From Bdellovibrionaceae bacterium UBA1609 (GTDB lineage: Bacteria > Bdellovibrionota > Bdellovibrionia > Bdellovibrionales > UBA1609), in contig DCMZ01000003.1 in the NCBI GenBank assembly GCA_002321895.1, positions 1 to 64,000 of the forward strand: a DNA stretch of 64,000 nucleotides, written 5' to 3'. This document shows positions 54,682-63,434 of the stretch, piece after piece. The notes below the pieces were generated by a model. It saw only the letters and a list, made by a program, of their open reading frames with translations, had not been told where the DNA came from and ran no database searches. The position numbers and the translations under genes were made by a program. The first letter of the stretch is position 1, and the number at the start of each line of letters is the position of its first letter.

Positions 54682-55410
54682 TTAAGTAATACGGACCACG
54701 ATCACAGAAATATTATCATCACCACCGGCCTGCTTTGCAGCCTCCACACAGGCTCCCACCACTTTTTCCGGCTCTTTTGTAATTAATATATCCTCGATCA
54801 CTGAGTCGTCCACCATGCCACACAATCCATCGGAACATAGAAGATAAATTTCTCCATCCTCTACCCGCCGATGAAATACATCTACATCGACATTTTCCTC
54901 GAAGCCTACACTCCGAGTGATCACATTTTTACCACTCACAAGGTGTTGTTCATCTTCAGTGATTATCCCCGCGCGGATTTGTTCATTCACTAAAGAATGA
55001 TCTTCGGTCAACTGCCACAAATGGTTATCTCGGTAAAGATAGCAGCGACTATCTCCAACATTTCCAATATAAAATTTGCCGTTCACTATCATGCCCATAA
55101 CCATAGTGGTTCCCATGCCCATGAGCTCTTTGCTTTCTACTTGTCCTTTTTGGAAGATCTTTCTAGTAGCAGTGCTATAGCACTCTCTAATAAGATTCGT
55201 CGGGCTGATTTTACTTTTTAAAATTTTATAGCTATTAATGATTTCTTGGCAGGTATTTACAGCTATATTGGAGGCCACTTCGCCACCCTCGTGACCGCCC
55301 ATTCCGTCAGCCACAATAAACAAACCCAAATCCTTATCAATCAATATGGAGTCTTCGTTGAGTTTTCTTTTAAGGCCTACGTCCGTCTGGCCCCAGACTT
55401 CAAATCCCAT
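54682..55410 (-). CDS. PP2C-family Ser/Thr protein phosphatase (Stp1-like)
   Basis: 242 aa. Complete metal-dependent phosphatase: NED (18-20), VADGMGGH (Asp35), GDSR (119-122), CSDGL (Asp194), and GGDDN (229-233). Family proteins remove phosphate from Ser/Thr kinase targets, including FHA-ligand proteins. Cytoplasmic. This active enzyme is the contrast to the degenerate PP2C-like protein in the FHA operon at 24384. Transcribed away from the TonB-type gene. Confidence 0.94.
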   Translation of the reverse strand: MGFEVWGQTDVGLKRKLNEDSILIDKDLGLFIVADGMGGHEGGEVASNIAVNTCQEIINSYKILKSKISPTNLIRECYSTATRKIFQKGQVESKELMGMGTTMVMGMIVNGKFYIGNVGDSRCYLYRDNHLWQLTEDHSLVNEQIRAGIITEDEQHLVSGKNVITRSVGFEENVDVDVFHRRVEDGEIYLLCSDGLCGMVDDSVIEDILITKEPEKVVGACVEAAKQAGGDDNISVIVVRIT

Positions 55411-55602
55411 GATTACAGTGTAGCGACTCTGTGTCCAAGACCCAAGTTAAAATCAAGCCATTCTCTAATTATTTTAGAGACTTAAAATCGTATGACAAAG
55501 GGCTGGTTAGCGCTTTTAGAAAACATTTGTAATCAGCTCTGTTACATATTTTCCGACGATTCTGGCCTCATATCCATGCGAGCACTGACCGAATAGAACT
55601 GT

Positions 55603-56445
55603 ATGAAAAAGCATTTCAGTTTTTCTTTTTTAATTCTTTCTCTACTCATTCACATGACTTTTTTTGCTGGATTAAAATGGGTGGACATCAGTAAACCCAC
55701 AAAGCCCCAGACCATCGAAGTGGAGTATGTTTCAGCACCCACTGAAGATACAAAAGCCAAACAGCTGGTTGAACAATCGAAAAAAGCACTCAACGATGAA
55801 GTGCCAGATGATGAGTATTTTTTAAGCCGAAACAATCAAGTGGTAAAGAAACAAACCAAGTCAGCGAATACGGCTGCCTTTCGAAATGCTCCCGGTAAAT
55901 CCGACCAAGGTAAAGACGCAGGTGCTGGAAAATCGCAGCAGGTTTCACAAAATAAGCCCCATAAGAAGGGGGCTGGCCTTAAGCTAAAGAACCTTGTTCC
56001 TAATTATGATTTTGGAAAAGAGAATAGCGATAATCGAGATCGAGGCATGGCCTCTGCTCAGGATGACCACCTGAAGGATATCGCCGTAGGGATGGAAACA
56101 GTTCTTAGTACGCGCGAATATCTTTACTACACGTACTTCAATCGAATAAAGGACAAACTTCGCCAACGATGGGGACCAAAAGTGAAAGAAAAGGTCACCA
56201 AAATGGCCAAACGTGGACGCCAAATTGCCTCCACTCAAACTCGGGTCACAAAAGTTATTATCGTCTTGAGTTCATCAGGACAACTCGTCACCGTTCAAGT
56301 CGTTGGAGAAAGTGGAGTTATAGATCTCGATGAAGCCGCTGTTGAGGCCTTCCGCTCGGCAGCCCCATTCCCCAATCCGCCGAGAGGCATGATTGGCAAA
56401 GATGGTCGCGTCAAAATCACCTGGGATTTCATTTTAGAGGCCTAA
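55603..56445 (+). CDS. TonB-family protein
   Basis: 280 aa. N-terminal membrane anchor (about 6-26), a Lys/Asn/Pro-rich linker crossing the periplasm, and a C-terminal TonB-type domain (about 170-280; VTKVIIVLSSSGQLVTVQVV, EAAVEAFRSAAPFPNPP). TonB proteins pass ExbB/ExbD energy to outer-membrane proteins. Ends 2 bases before the next gene and is followed by AceE, an unusual setting for a TonB gene. Confidence 0.82.
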   Translation: MKKHFSFSFLILSLLIHMTFFAGLKWVDISKPTKPQTIEVEYVSAPTEDTKAKQLVEQSKKALNDEVPDDEYFLSRNNQVVKKQTKSANTAAFRNAPGKSDQGKDAGAGKSQQVSQNKPHKKGAGLKLKNLVPNYDFGKENSDNRDRGMASAQDDHLKDIAVGMETVLSTREYLYYTYFNRIKDKLRQRWGPKVKEKVTKMAKRGRQIASTQTRVTKVIIVLSSSGQLVTVQVVGESGVIDLDEAAVEAFRSAAPFPNPPRGMIGKDGRVKITWDFILEA

Positions 56446-56447
56446 AT

Positions 56448-56969
56448 ATGCAAGCACTTCTACTCGCAGGATTTGAATCTCATCTGAGCAAGTCCGTCTC
56501 ATGTCTACAGCAACATATAGAGGATTTAAAACATTTTGGGTTCATCCCATACGTCGTACTTTCAGAGCTCACTGCCGAACACTATCTCTTAAACTGCTCC
56601 GATCTAGAGCTTTGTGAGATTATCTTTGATACAAGTGGACTTCATTCGACATGGCAATCCAACCTTTGGGCAGGGTCCTTTGCTTTGACAAATCACTGCG
56701 CCGTAATGGCTCATTGCTGCCCCCAAACTACGATAAAACTGTGGAATCAATTGCGGCATAGCTTACACACCCGGGGCATTACAGAAACAACTGATTTTGT
56801 CTACCTGCCTCAGATTGATCCTGAGAGCGGGCCAAATTTGGCCCCGATGATGTTTACCATGCAGGGCATCTTAAAACTTCGAAAATTGGACGCATTCTCG
56901 GGCTTTTCAGCCCAAGGTTTCTCCGGGCACTCTTACACAGTTGAAGGCCCAGAGGAGACGGTGTTATAG
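56448..56969 (+). CDS. Possible degenerate MobA-like nucleotidyltransferase
   Basis: 173 aa, soluble. Starts MQALLLAG, the first strand of the NTP-transferase fold (MobA/MocA, IspD type), but lacks the GGxSxRMGxxK nucleotide loop. Middle part (EIIFDTSGLHSTWQSNLWAG, then VMAHCCP) fits the gap strands where cytidylyl- or guanylyltransferases bind substrate. Five Cys. It starts 2 bases after the TonB gene. The family call is weak; otherwise unknown. Confidence 0.35.
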   Translation: MQALLLAGFESHLSKSVSCLQQHIEDLKHFGFIPYVVLSELTAEHYLLNCSDLELCEIIFDTSGLHSTWQSNLWAGSFALTNHCAVMAHCCPQTTIKLWNQLRHSLHTRGITETTDFVYLPQIDPESGPNLAPMMFTMQGILKLRKLDAFSGFSAQGFSGHSYTVEGPEETVL

Positions 56970-57014
56970 TCTTCAGCTTTGAGAAAACATAAACAGACAC
57001 ATATGGAGCATAAT

Positions 57015-59810
57015 ATGGGAAATCAAAAACCCAGTGAAAAAGTCCTCGACGAAATTATAAAAAGATCTAGATATCACATTGCTCAGATGATCTATTTGGC
57101 GAATCATCGACCCGAAGCGGAAAAAGGAGACCCAAAAGTAGGTGGTCACGCTTCCGCCAGCACCAGTGCACTACATATTTTGAGTGCCCTCCACCTCATG
57201 GTAAAATCGGGTTTTGATCATATTTGCAACAAACCTCATGCTTCACCTGCAGACCATTCTCTTAACTATTTGATGGATCTGTTTTTGAAAGACGATTTTT
57301 CACGTATGCCTATTGATGAATGCAACATCGCAATGCAAGGTCTGCGTAAATACTCTCTAGAAGGCGAGCCTGTATTTCAAAGTTATCATTCTGCCTATGA
57401 TCCAGATCGACACAATTTTTTACCTTCAGGAACTGTTGGGATTCCTCCTGTAAACTCCGGATACTTAGCCCTAGCCTACCGATTTGCCAAACAACAGGGC
57501 TACAATGTACCCGATGCTCATTTTTGGTGTTTAATTGGAGACTCCGAATTCAGAGAGGGTTCACTTCTTGAAGCGGCTCCAGATTTTGCTGAGCGAGAGA
57601 TCGGCAACCTCACATGGATTATTGATTACAATCGTCAGAGTTTAGACGGAAATAGAATCACAAATAAAGAAATCATGGGCGGCACAGACGCTGACCGTAT
57701 CGAAAGAACCATGGCTGCTAATGGCTGGGAAGTCATTCAGTTAAGGCACGGCCGCAAAAGACAGGAACTATTTAAAAAGCCTGATGGAGATGTTTTTAAA
57801 AAGTTTCTGGAGGAAGATTTAGAAGATTTTGAATTCCAGGCACTACTACTTGTTCAAGACATGCCCGCCCTCAAAAAAGGTTTGAAGGAGCATCATCCGC
57901 AACTCAAGAAATTCATTGAGTCAGTTTCGGACGATGAACTTTTCTATGGCTTTAGAGACGTTGCCGGACACGATGTCTACGCTATTGCAGAGGCTTTAGA
58001 GCAATCTAAAAAGAACACTCGAAAACCCACTGTAATTGTAGCTCACACGATTAAAGGCTATGGACTCAATATGGCAGCCACTCCAGGCAACCATGGAGCA
58101 CTCCCCTCAAAAGAGGAAGTGGAGGCTCTCAGAGAAAGTGAAGGGCTATCAGCAAATACACTTTTCTCTAGAATTGATGAGTCTTCCGAGGCGGGTCAGT
58201 TTTTAAGACAGCGTGGAGATCAACTCTACTCTGAAATTTTAGAGCAAGAAAAGATTCGGCAGAGTAACCAAAAGACTTTTGAGGACAAGCTGAATGAGTT
58301 CGGTCCGCAGCCAGACACCCTGGATATTAACTTAAAAATGGCAAACTACCCACATACACAATGGATGTTTGGTCAGCTCAACGCCAAGCTTTCTCGAATT
58401 GCCAACACGCCTCTCGACGAAAGCCAATTGGCTGAAAAACAACGCCCCCTGACGGAAGCCGAAAAACCTTGGAAGACTCCTGGTGAGTTACTGATGCAAA
58501 TGGCTCCGGATGTGGGAACCACCACAAACCTCAACCCCTCGATGGATGGTAAAGTTTTTGGAGCACCTGTTGTTGAAGACTTTGAAACCGAATTTAACGT
58601 TAAAAATGCAAAACTCCCCGACTTGGTTCCGGGTGACGAAGCCGAGGATCGATTTTTTCGATTTGAAATCGCTGAATCCAATGTCATGAGTTGTATGGGA
58701 TCGTTTGGGCGTATCCGAGACGTATTAGGGATACCCATAATTCCACTTATGACAGTCTACGACTTCTTCATCAAACGTGCGCTCGATCAGTACTTCTATG
58801 ACCTCTATTGGAAATCTAGCTTCATACTTATTGGAACACCAAGTGGAGTCACCCTTTCTCCTGAGGGCGCTCAGCATGGCTGGAAGTCCGACATTCAAGT
58901 TCCTAATCAAATCACATGGGAACCGACTTATTGCCAGGAGTTTGATTGGATTCTTTGTGATTCTGTGAATAGACACCTTCGTTACGATAACGACGGCCGC
59001 ACTGGAGTTCTCATTCGCGGAGTCACCAAGGGGCTTGACCAGAAAAACTTTTTAAAGAACTTAAAAACACAAAAGCGCTTTAAAACCAATATTGAAGAAG
59101 GTCACTACCTACACCACAAAGACTTTCCTTTGGGCGGGGCTGTAAGTGAAGCTGACTTTTCAACCCTTGAAGAGTCGGAAATAATGGAGGTCATAAAAAG
59201 CGATGTGCTTAATGGTGGATATTATCTCATAAATTACGAAGGTTATGCCGGTTACGAACCTGGTGACAATGTAGTACATATTTTTGCAATGGGCGCACTT
59301 GTTGAAGAGGCTGTTAAGGCCTCTAATGATCTTCTTGAAAGAGGCATCTATGCCAATGTAATTGCCGTAACATCTCCCGATTTACTGGTGGGCACTCTTG
59401 GCTTGGAAAGCGATTACCACCATCTAAAAAATAACTTAGGTGTTAATGCCAACCTGTTTATCCAACCTACAGCTACAGAAGACTCTGGAGATCTTGTTAG
59501 TGTTGCTGGAAGACGCGTTCCTATTGTCAGTGTACATGATGGTGAACCTGGTCTATTAGACAACATTGGATCGATTATTGGCGTAAAACACGAATCTCTT
59601 GCTGTAAGAAAGCACTCTAAATGTGGAAGGCCGTCTGAAATATATGGCTTTCATGGAATCGATGCCGACTCTATTGTGCATGCATCAGGAAAAGTGTTAA
59701 GCGAAACAGCTCTTGAGAAAACTCAGGTTTCTAGAAAAGTATTGATGGGAACAAATGATGTGCCAGAGCCACCTGAAGACTGGCGACAATTTTGGCCACA
59801 AACCCACTAA
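57015..59810 (+). CDS. aceE: Pyruvate dehydrogenase E1 (AceE-type, homodimeric), divergent
   Basis: 931 aa. Thiamine-diphosphate enzyme that decarboxylates 2-oxoacids and acetylates the E2 lipoyl arm. ThDP motif around GDSEFREGSLLEA (Gly-Asp-Ser-Glu where AceE usually has GDGE) and NRQSLDG; the catalytic Glu region FEIAESN; TLSPEGAQHG; and EFDWILCDSVNRHL with RGVTKG. The whole chain aligns in order with E. coli AceE but is divergent, so another 2-oxoacid is possible. ATG 57015 has GGAG upstream at good spacing; ATG 57003 is the alternative. E2 and E3 are encoded 15 kb away on the other strand. Confidence 0.85.
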   Translation: MGNQKPSEKVLDEIIKRSRYHIAQMIYLANHRPEAEKGDPKVGGHASASTSALHILSALHLMVKSGFDHICNKPHASPADHSLNYLMDLFLKDDFSRMPIDECNIAMQGLRKYSLEGEPVFQSYHSAYDPDRHNFLPSGTVGIPPVNSGYLALAYRFAKQQGYNVPDAHFWCLIGDSEFREGSLLEAAPDFAEREIGNLTWIIDYNRQSLDGNRITNKEIMGGTDADRIERTMAANGWEVIQLRHGRKRQELFKKPDGDVFKKFLEEDLEDFEFQALLLVQDMPALKKGLKEHHPQLKKFIESVSDDELFYGFRDVAGHDVYAIAEALEQSKKNTRKPTVIVAHTIKGYGLNMAATPGNHGALPSKEEVEALRESEGLSANTLFSRIDESSEAGQFLRQRGDQLYSEILEQEKIRQSNQKTFEDKLNEFGPQPDTLDINLKMANYPHTQWMFGQLNAKLSRIANTPLDESQLAEKQRPLTEAEKPWKTPGELLMQMAPDVGTTTNLNPSMDGKVFGAPVVEDFETEFNVKNAKLPDLVPGDEAEDRFFRFEIAESNVMSCMGSFGRIRDVLGIPIIPLMTVYDFFIKRALDQYFYDLYWKSSFILIGTPSGVTLSPEGAQHGWKSDIQVPNQITWEPTYCQEFDWILCDSVNRHLRYDNDGRTGVLIRGVTKGLDQKNFLKNLKTQKRFKTNIEEGHYLHHKDFPLGGAVSEADFSTLEESEIMEVIKSDVLNGGYYLINYEGYAGYEPGDNVVHIFAMGALVEEAVKASNDLLERGIYANVIAVTSPDLLVGTLGLESDYHHLKNNLGVNANLFIQPTATEDSGDLVSVAGRRVPIVSVHDGEPGLLDNIGSIIGVKHESLAVRKHSKCGRPSEIYGFHGIDADSIVHASGKVLSETALEKTQVSRKVLMGTNDVPEPPEDWRQFWPQTH

Positions 59811-59845
59811 TACGCTCAATTTACATTTAATCTTGTCCAAGAAAC

Positions 59846-59872
59846 CCTTCTGAAAACCATGTTTTCAGAAGG
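59846..59872. terminator. Hairpin between aceE and a convergent kinase gene
   Basis: CCTTCTGAAAAC, loop CAT, GTTTTCAGAAGG (59846-59872), a perfect 12-bp stem between two convergent genes. No clear U-run on either side, so it may be a bidirectional, Rho-assisted or processing site. Confidence 0.55.
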
Positions 59873-59878
59873 TCAGAC

Positions 59879-61210
59879 CTAAGCAGCAAATTCTTGACCA
59901 TTCTCTTTTGCAACGGCAAAAGTAAGGATCATTGTGGTTCCGGTGCGCCCTTTTATCTTCGACACCACATGAATATCACCCTGAAAACTCAACATAAACA
60001 TTTTAACAAGCGGCAGTCCAAACCCAGTCCCTTTCTCACCATCGGTTCCCGGACGAGAGGTGGATTTAGACATTTCAAAGAGCTGTTCCTGCAAATCCTT
60101 TGGAATACCAATGCCAAAATCCTGAATTTTTACTTCGCAAACATCATCTTTTACTCGGGACTGCACAACGATGTGTTCCCCCTGCTGAGAGAACTTAATG
60201 GCGTTGGACAATAGGTTTGTAAAAACCTGATTTGCAAGGATGGAGCTATCCGCGAGTACTTTTAAATCATCGCTGAGATCCACGTCCACAAACACTTTAA
60301 GATGCTTTTCCTTCAAACGCTCTTCAAGTCCAGAAATGGCCTCTTCTAAACAGGCCTTCAATCCCACCGGCTCCAAGACAATGCTTTTCTTACCACTGTG
60401 GGCCGCCTCCATCTCTCTTACAGTTTCCAAGATACTCTGAATTCTATCCGCCGAAGTTGAGATTCGTCTCACATGTGTCAAAATTTCCTCTTTAGACGGA
60501 TCCTTCTTTAAAATCCTTTTTGAAATGCCACCAATGACCATCAATGGTGTGGAAAGGTCATGGGATAAAATCTTTAAAAGATTTCTAATCTTCAACTCTT
60601 TTTCCGCTGCACTCTCAATGGCCTCTTTAATTATGCCCATATAAATATATGTCACAATAGATGATAAGATGAGCGTCCCAAATATAGCCCGATATCGGAA
60701 ATGATGAAGCAACTCTGTATCTGTGATCAAATGCGGTGACTTCTGCACATAAGCATCACCTAAAAAGAGTGCGAGCATACAGCCCATAACAATCGCAGCC
60801 CAAATCACAATTCCTCTTCTACCATTGGCCATTCCCGAACACATCGGCGCAATACAGGACCAAAAAAGGAGATCGCTATGAATGCCACCAGTGTAATAGG
60901 ATGCCGCTACAATTATAGCTACTCCTGATCCAATCATAATATTCGATGCCAGCTCAAAGCTTTGAGTTTTCCGGTAAGCATAAGCTCCAACGAAGATACC
61001 AATTCCACTAGATACTTCCCAAAAAATAAGAGGATAGTGATTCAATTTAAAATAAGTCGCAACGGCAAAACCTATGAGCATAGGGATAAACACCACTACG
61101 AAAACAGCCAAAATCTGCGACTTCTCGTAGGTTCTCTTCTTATTCGGCTTGTAATTTGGATCCAGCCACAAGGTGAGATTGTTAATCAGGTAATTAAGGA
61201 CGACTTTCAT
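59879..61210 (-). CDS. Membrane sensor histidine kinase
   Basis: 443 aa. About six TM segments in residues 30-195, H-box KILSHDLSTPL with His217 as the phosphorylation site, then a dimerisation helix, the N-box NLLSNAIKF, the G1 box DFGIGIP and the G2 box GTGFGLPL of the ATPase domain. No separate sensor domain is visible, so it may sense the membrane. No response regulator gene is next to it (orphan kinase). Confidence 0.93.
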   Translation of the reverse strand: MKVVLNYLINNLTLWLDPNYKPNKKRTYEKSQILAVFVVVFIPMLIGFAVATYFKLNHYPLIFWEVSSGIGIFVGAYAYRKTQSFELASNIMIGSGVAIIVAASYYTGGIHSDLLFWSCIAPMCSGMANGRRGIVIWAAIVMGCMLALFLGDAYVQKSPHLITDTELLHHFRYRAIFGTLILSSIVTYIYMGIIKEAIESAAEKELKIRNLLKILSHDLSTPLMVIGGISKRILKKDPSKEEILTHVRRISTSADRIQSILETVREMEAAHSGKKSIVLEPVGLKACLEEAISGLEERLKEKHLKVFVDVDLSDDLKVLADSSILANQVFTNLLSNAIKFSQQGEHIVVQSRVKDDVCEVKIQDFGIGIPKDLQEQLFEMSKSTSRPGTDGEKGTGFGLPLVKMFMLSFQGDIHVVSKIKGRTGTTMILTFAVAKENGQEFAA

Positions 61211-61324
61211 ACCTAATTATTCGGAAAAACAGATCCCTCTTTTTAAGAATTACTGCTTTCTTTATCAAGTTTTCATTCCGCTTCTGCCAGGAGAAATCAC
61301 TTTGACCTAGAGCGGAAGAAAGCT

Positions 61325-62653
61325 TCAATTCGCCTCAATGTCATACAGGTTACTGAGATTCATTATCTGTGAGAGCTCAACAAACGCTCGCTTAATACCC
61401 GCATAAGTCTCATATTGATTCAGGTCAGCCAATGTTAGCTGATCTTTGTAGTTGCGCTCTACCCAATTTACCAATTCAGAATACTTGTTTTGTGTCAGAA
61501 TACATCCTGGATTTATTCCACTCACATGCTCTTTCTCCAATTGCACTCGTAATCTCAAACAGGCCGGGCCACCACCATTTTTCATACTTTGTAGAAGATC
61601 AAAGTAGATCACCTCATCGACGGGATGCCGGCCATCCGCCAACATACTATCAATAAATCTTTTTACTGAAGGCTCTTCTTCGCAATGTTTAGGTGCCACC
61701 AATGCCATATGTCCTTCTGGCATTGTGACAAGCTGTGAATTAAACAGATAGGTTTTAACAGCCGTTTGCAAGTCCACTTGATCGTTCAAAACCTTAATGC
61801 CAATCAATTCCCCTCCGGAAAGCTCGTAAAGATCCGAAACTACTTTTGCCGTATTTAAGAAGGCGCTCTCATGATAGAGAAGAACATTTTTGTGACCCAC
61901 ACTGATGACATCATTATGGAAAACTCCTGAATCTATGACATCTGGATTTTGTTGAGCGTAGAAACAAATATTCGGATCAGTTTGATTTACACGAGCGACG
62001 GCCATCGATGCTTCCAATGTTTGCCGTGCAGGAAACTTTTTTGGAGCCACACTTTCATTGCTCAGCGCTTCTCTACCGTAAACAAAAAAATGAACTCCAC
62101 GGCCATTAAATTCAAACCGAGTATGGTTAGCAGCTCCCTCATCACTAAATGCATCACCCAGCTCTATGGGATCATGAACTTCAAACATTTGTCTATTTTC
62201 AAAAACACACTCTAAGGTCTTTTTTGTCTGATAAGGCTCTATTGCTCGATGTGGTTTTGAACGCAAATTCGCCGGAGTAAAATGAGCCTTACCATCTATA
62301 GAATCTGCCATGGGGCAATAGGTGGCCGCATTCGCCGTCCACATATAAGAACTTGAAGAAACAATCGAAAGCAGCAACCGGTCTTCATTGAAAGCCTGCT
62401 GAATACACTCTTCAGCCGAACCACGAAAACCTAAATTCCGCAATACAGAAACATTGGGTCTAAACTGAGGAGGAAGTATCCCTTGAATCAAGCCCCGGTC
62501 TGCCAATACCTTGGCTTTGTGTAGACCTTGAAGAGCCGCTTGCTTTGGAGAAGAAATGTCTTTTGCAAAGTTCAAGGAGGCTACATTCCCAAAACTAAGT
62601 CCACTGTAGTTATGTGTGGGTCCAACAAGCCCATCAAAATTGGCTTCAATCAT
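61325..62653 (-). CDS. astB: N-succinylarginine dihydrolase
   Basis: Second step of the arginine succinyltransferase (AST) pathway: releases NH3 and CO2 from succinylarginine to give succinylornithine. 442 aa, amidinotransferase fold. Catalytic triad visible: Glu in ELGDAFSDEGAANHTRF, His in GVFHNDVISVGHKN, Cys in GGGPACLRLRV. Other ast genes are not in the window. Follows the O-methyltransferase gene by 5 bases, so it is the second gene of the pair. Confidence 0.96.
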   Translation of the reverse strand: MIEANFDGLVGPTHNYSGLSFGNVASLNFAKDISSPKQAALQGLHKAKVLADRGLIQGILPPQFRPNVSVLRNLGFRGSAEECIQQAFNEDRLLLSIVSSSSYMWTANAATYCPMADSIDGKAHFTPANLRSKPHRAIEPYQTKKTLECVFENRQMFEVHDPIELGDAFSDEGAANHTRFEFNGRGVHFFVYGREALSNESVAPKKFPARQTLEASMAVARVNQTDPNICFYAQQNPDVIDSGVFHNDVISVGHKNVLLYHESAFLNTAKVVSDLYELSGGELIGIKVLNDQVDLQTAVKTYLFNSQLVTMPEGHMALVAPKHCEEEPSVKRFIDSMLADGRHPVDEVIYFDLLQSMKNGGGPACLRLRVQLEKEHVSGINPGCILTQNKYSELVNWVERNYKDQLTLADLNQYETYAGIKRAFVELSQIMNLSNLYDIEAN

Positions 62654-62658
62654 CGTAG

Positions 62659-63321
62659 TTACCTTTTAATTGCCACAGTCATGCCCTCATCAGTTGGCAA
62701 AATACAACTGATATATTTCTCCGGGTCAGACAGTCTTTGGTTAAATTCAAGCATCGTCTTCACTGGGTTTGGCCCAACGTTGGAATGCTCTCGACCCTCT
62801 CCGTAAACATGGCCAAATAAAAACGTATTGTCCCCAATAATCAGACCTCCGGGTTTTACATTTTTTTCTGCCCAATCCAAATAGGCTCCGTATCCGCCTT
62901 TATTAGCATCTATAAAAACCACATCAAAGGGTCCTTTTGATGATAAAGACTCCAATCCCTCTAAAGCATCTCCATGAATCAACGTCACCTTTTCAGCTAC
63001 ATCAGAGGCACCAATAAGCTTCGAAGCTTTTACAAAATTTTCCTCTGATTTCTCCAAACAATAAAGACGTCCTTCTTTAGGTAAAGCCCGTGCCATCCAA
63101 ATGGCTGAATAACCATAAAGAGTTCCCACTTCCACAACTGAGTTTGCCTTTGCCAAGCTCAGGAGCATTTTTAGAATAGCACCTTCATTGGGTCCCACAT
63201 TGATGCCTTCTTTTCCATCTTCTTTGAGGGCCGAACGCACTTTTTCCAAAACGTCATCCTCTTTTCCAAAATTTTCATCCATATATAGCTGGCGCTTTGG
63301 AATGTCCTTCGAAGTACGCAT
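62659..63321 (-). CDS. Class I SAM-dependent O-methyltransferase
   Basis: 220 aa. COMT-type family: SAM loop VVEVGTLYGYSAIWMA, YCLEKSEEN, metal/SAM Asp in VVFIDANKGGYGAYLDW and IIGDNTF, and the acidic DPEKY near the end. Bacterial relatives methylate catechol-like compounds or act in unknown roles. First gene of the pair with astB. AGAGG precedes ATG 63321. Confidence 0.88.
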   Translation of the reverse strand: MRTSKDIPKRQLYMDENFGKEDDVLEKVRSALKEDGKEGINVGPNEGAILKMLLSLAKANSVVEVGTLYGYSAIWMARALPKEGRLYCLEKSEENFVKASKLIGASDVAEKVTLIHGDALEGLESLSSKGPFDVVFIDANKGGYGAYLDWAEKNVKPGGLIIGDNTFLFGHVYGEGREHSNVGPNPVKTMLEFNQRLSDPEKYISCILPTDEGMTVAIKR

Positions 63322-63380
63322 TATCTGCCTCTATTCTTTACTCGATAAGTCCTCTTTGATATACAAGTTGGACAATAACG

Positions 63381-63406
63381 AAGCAATGGCTATCCCGCCA
63401 TTGCTT
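63381..63406. promoter_or_regulatory. Perfect 10-bp inverted repeat upstream of the HAD gene
   Basis: AAGCAATGGC (63381-63390), loop TATCCC, GCCATTGCTT (63397-63406), in the divergent gap between the O-methyltransferase and HAD genes. No U-run follows, so an operator or RNA hairpin in the 5' leader fits better than a terminator. Confidence 0.5.
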
Positions 63407-63434
63407 ACAAATGTCGAGTAACGCCAAGGCGCAT

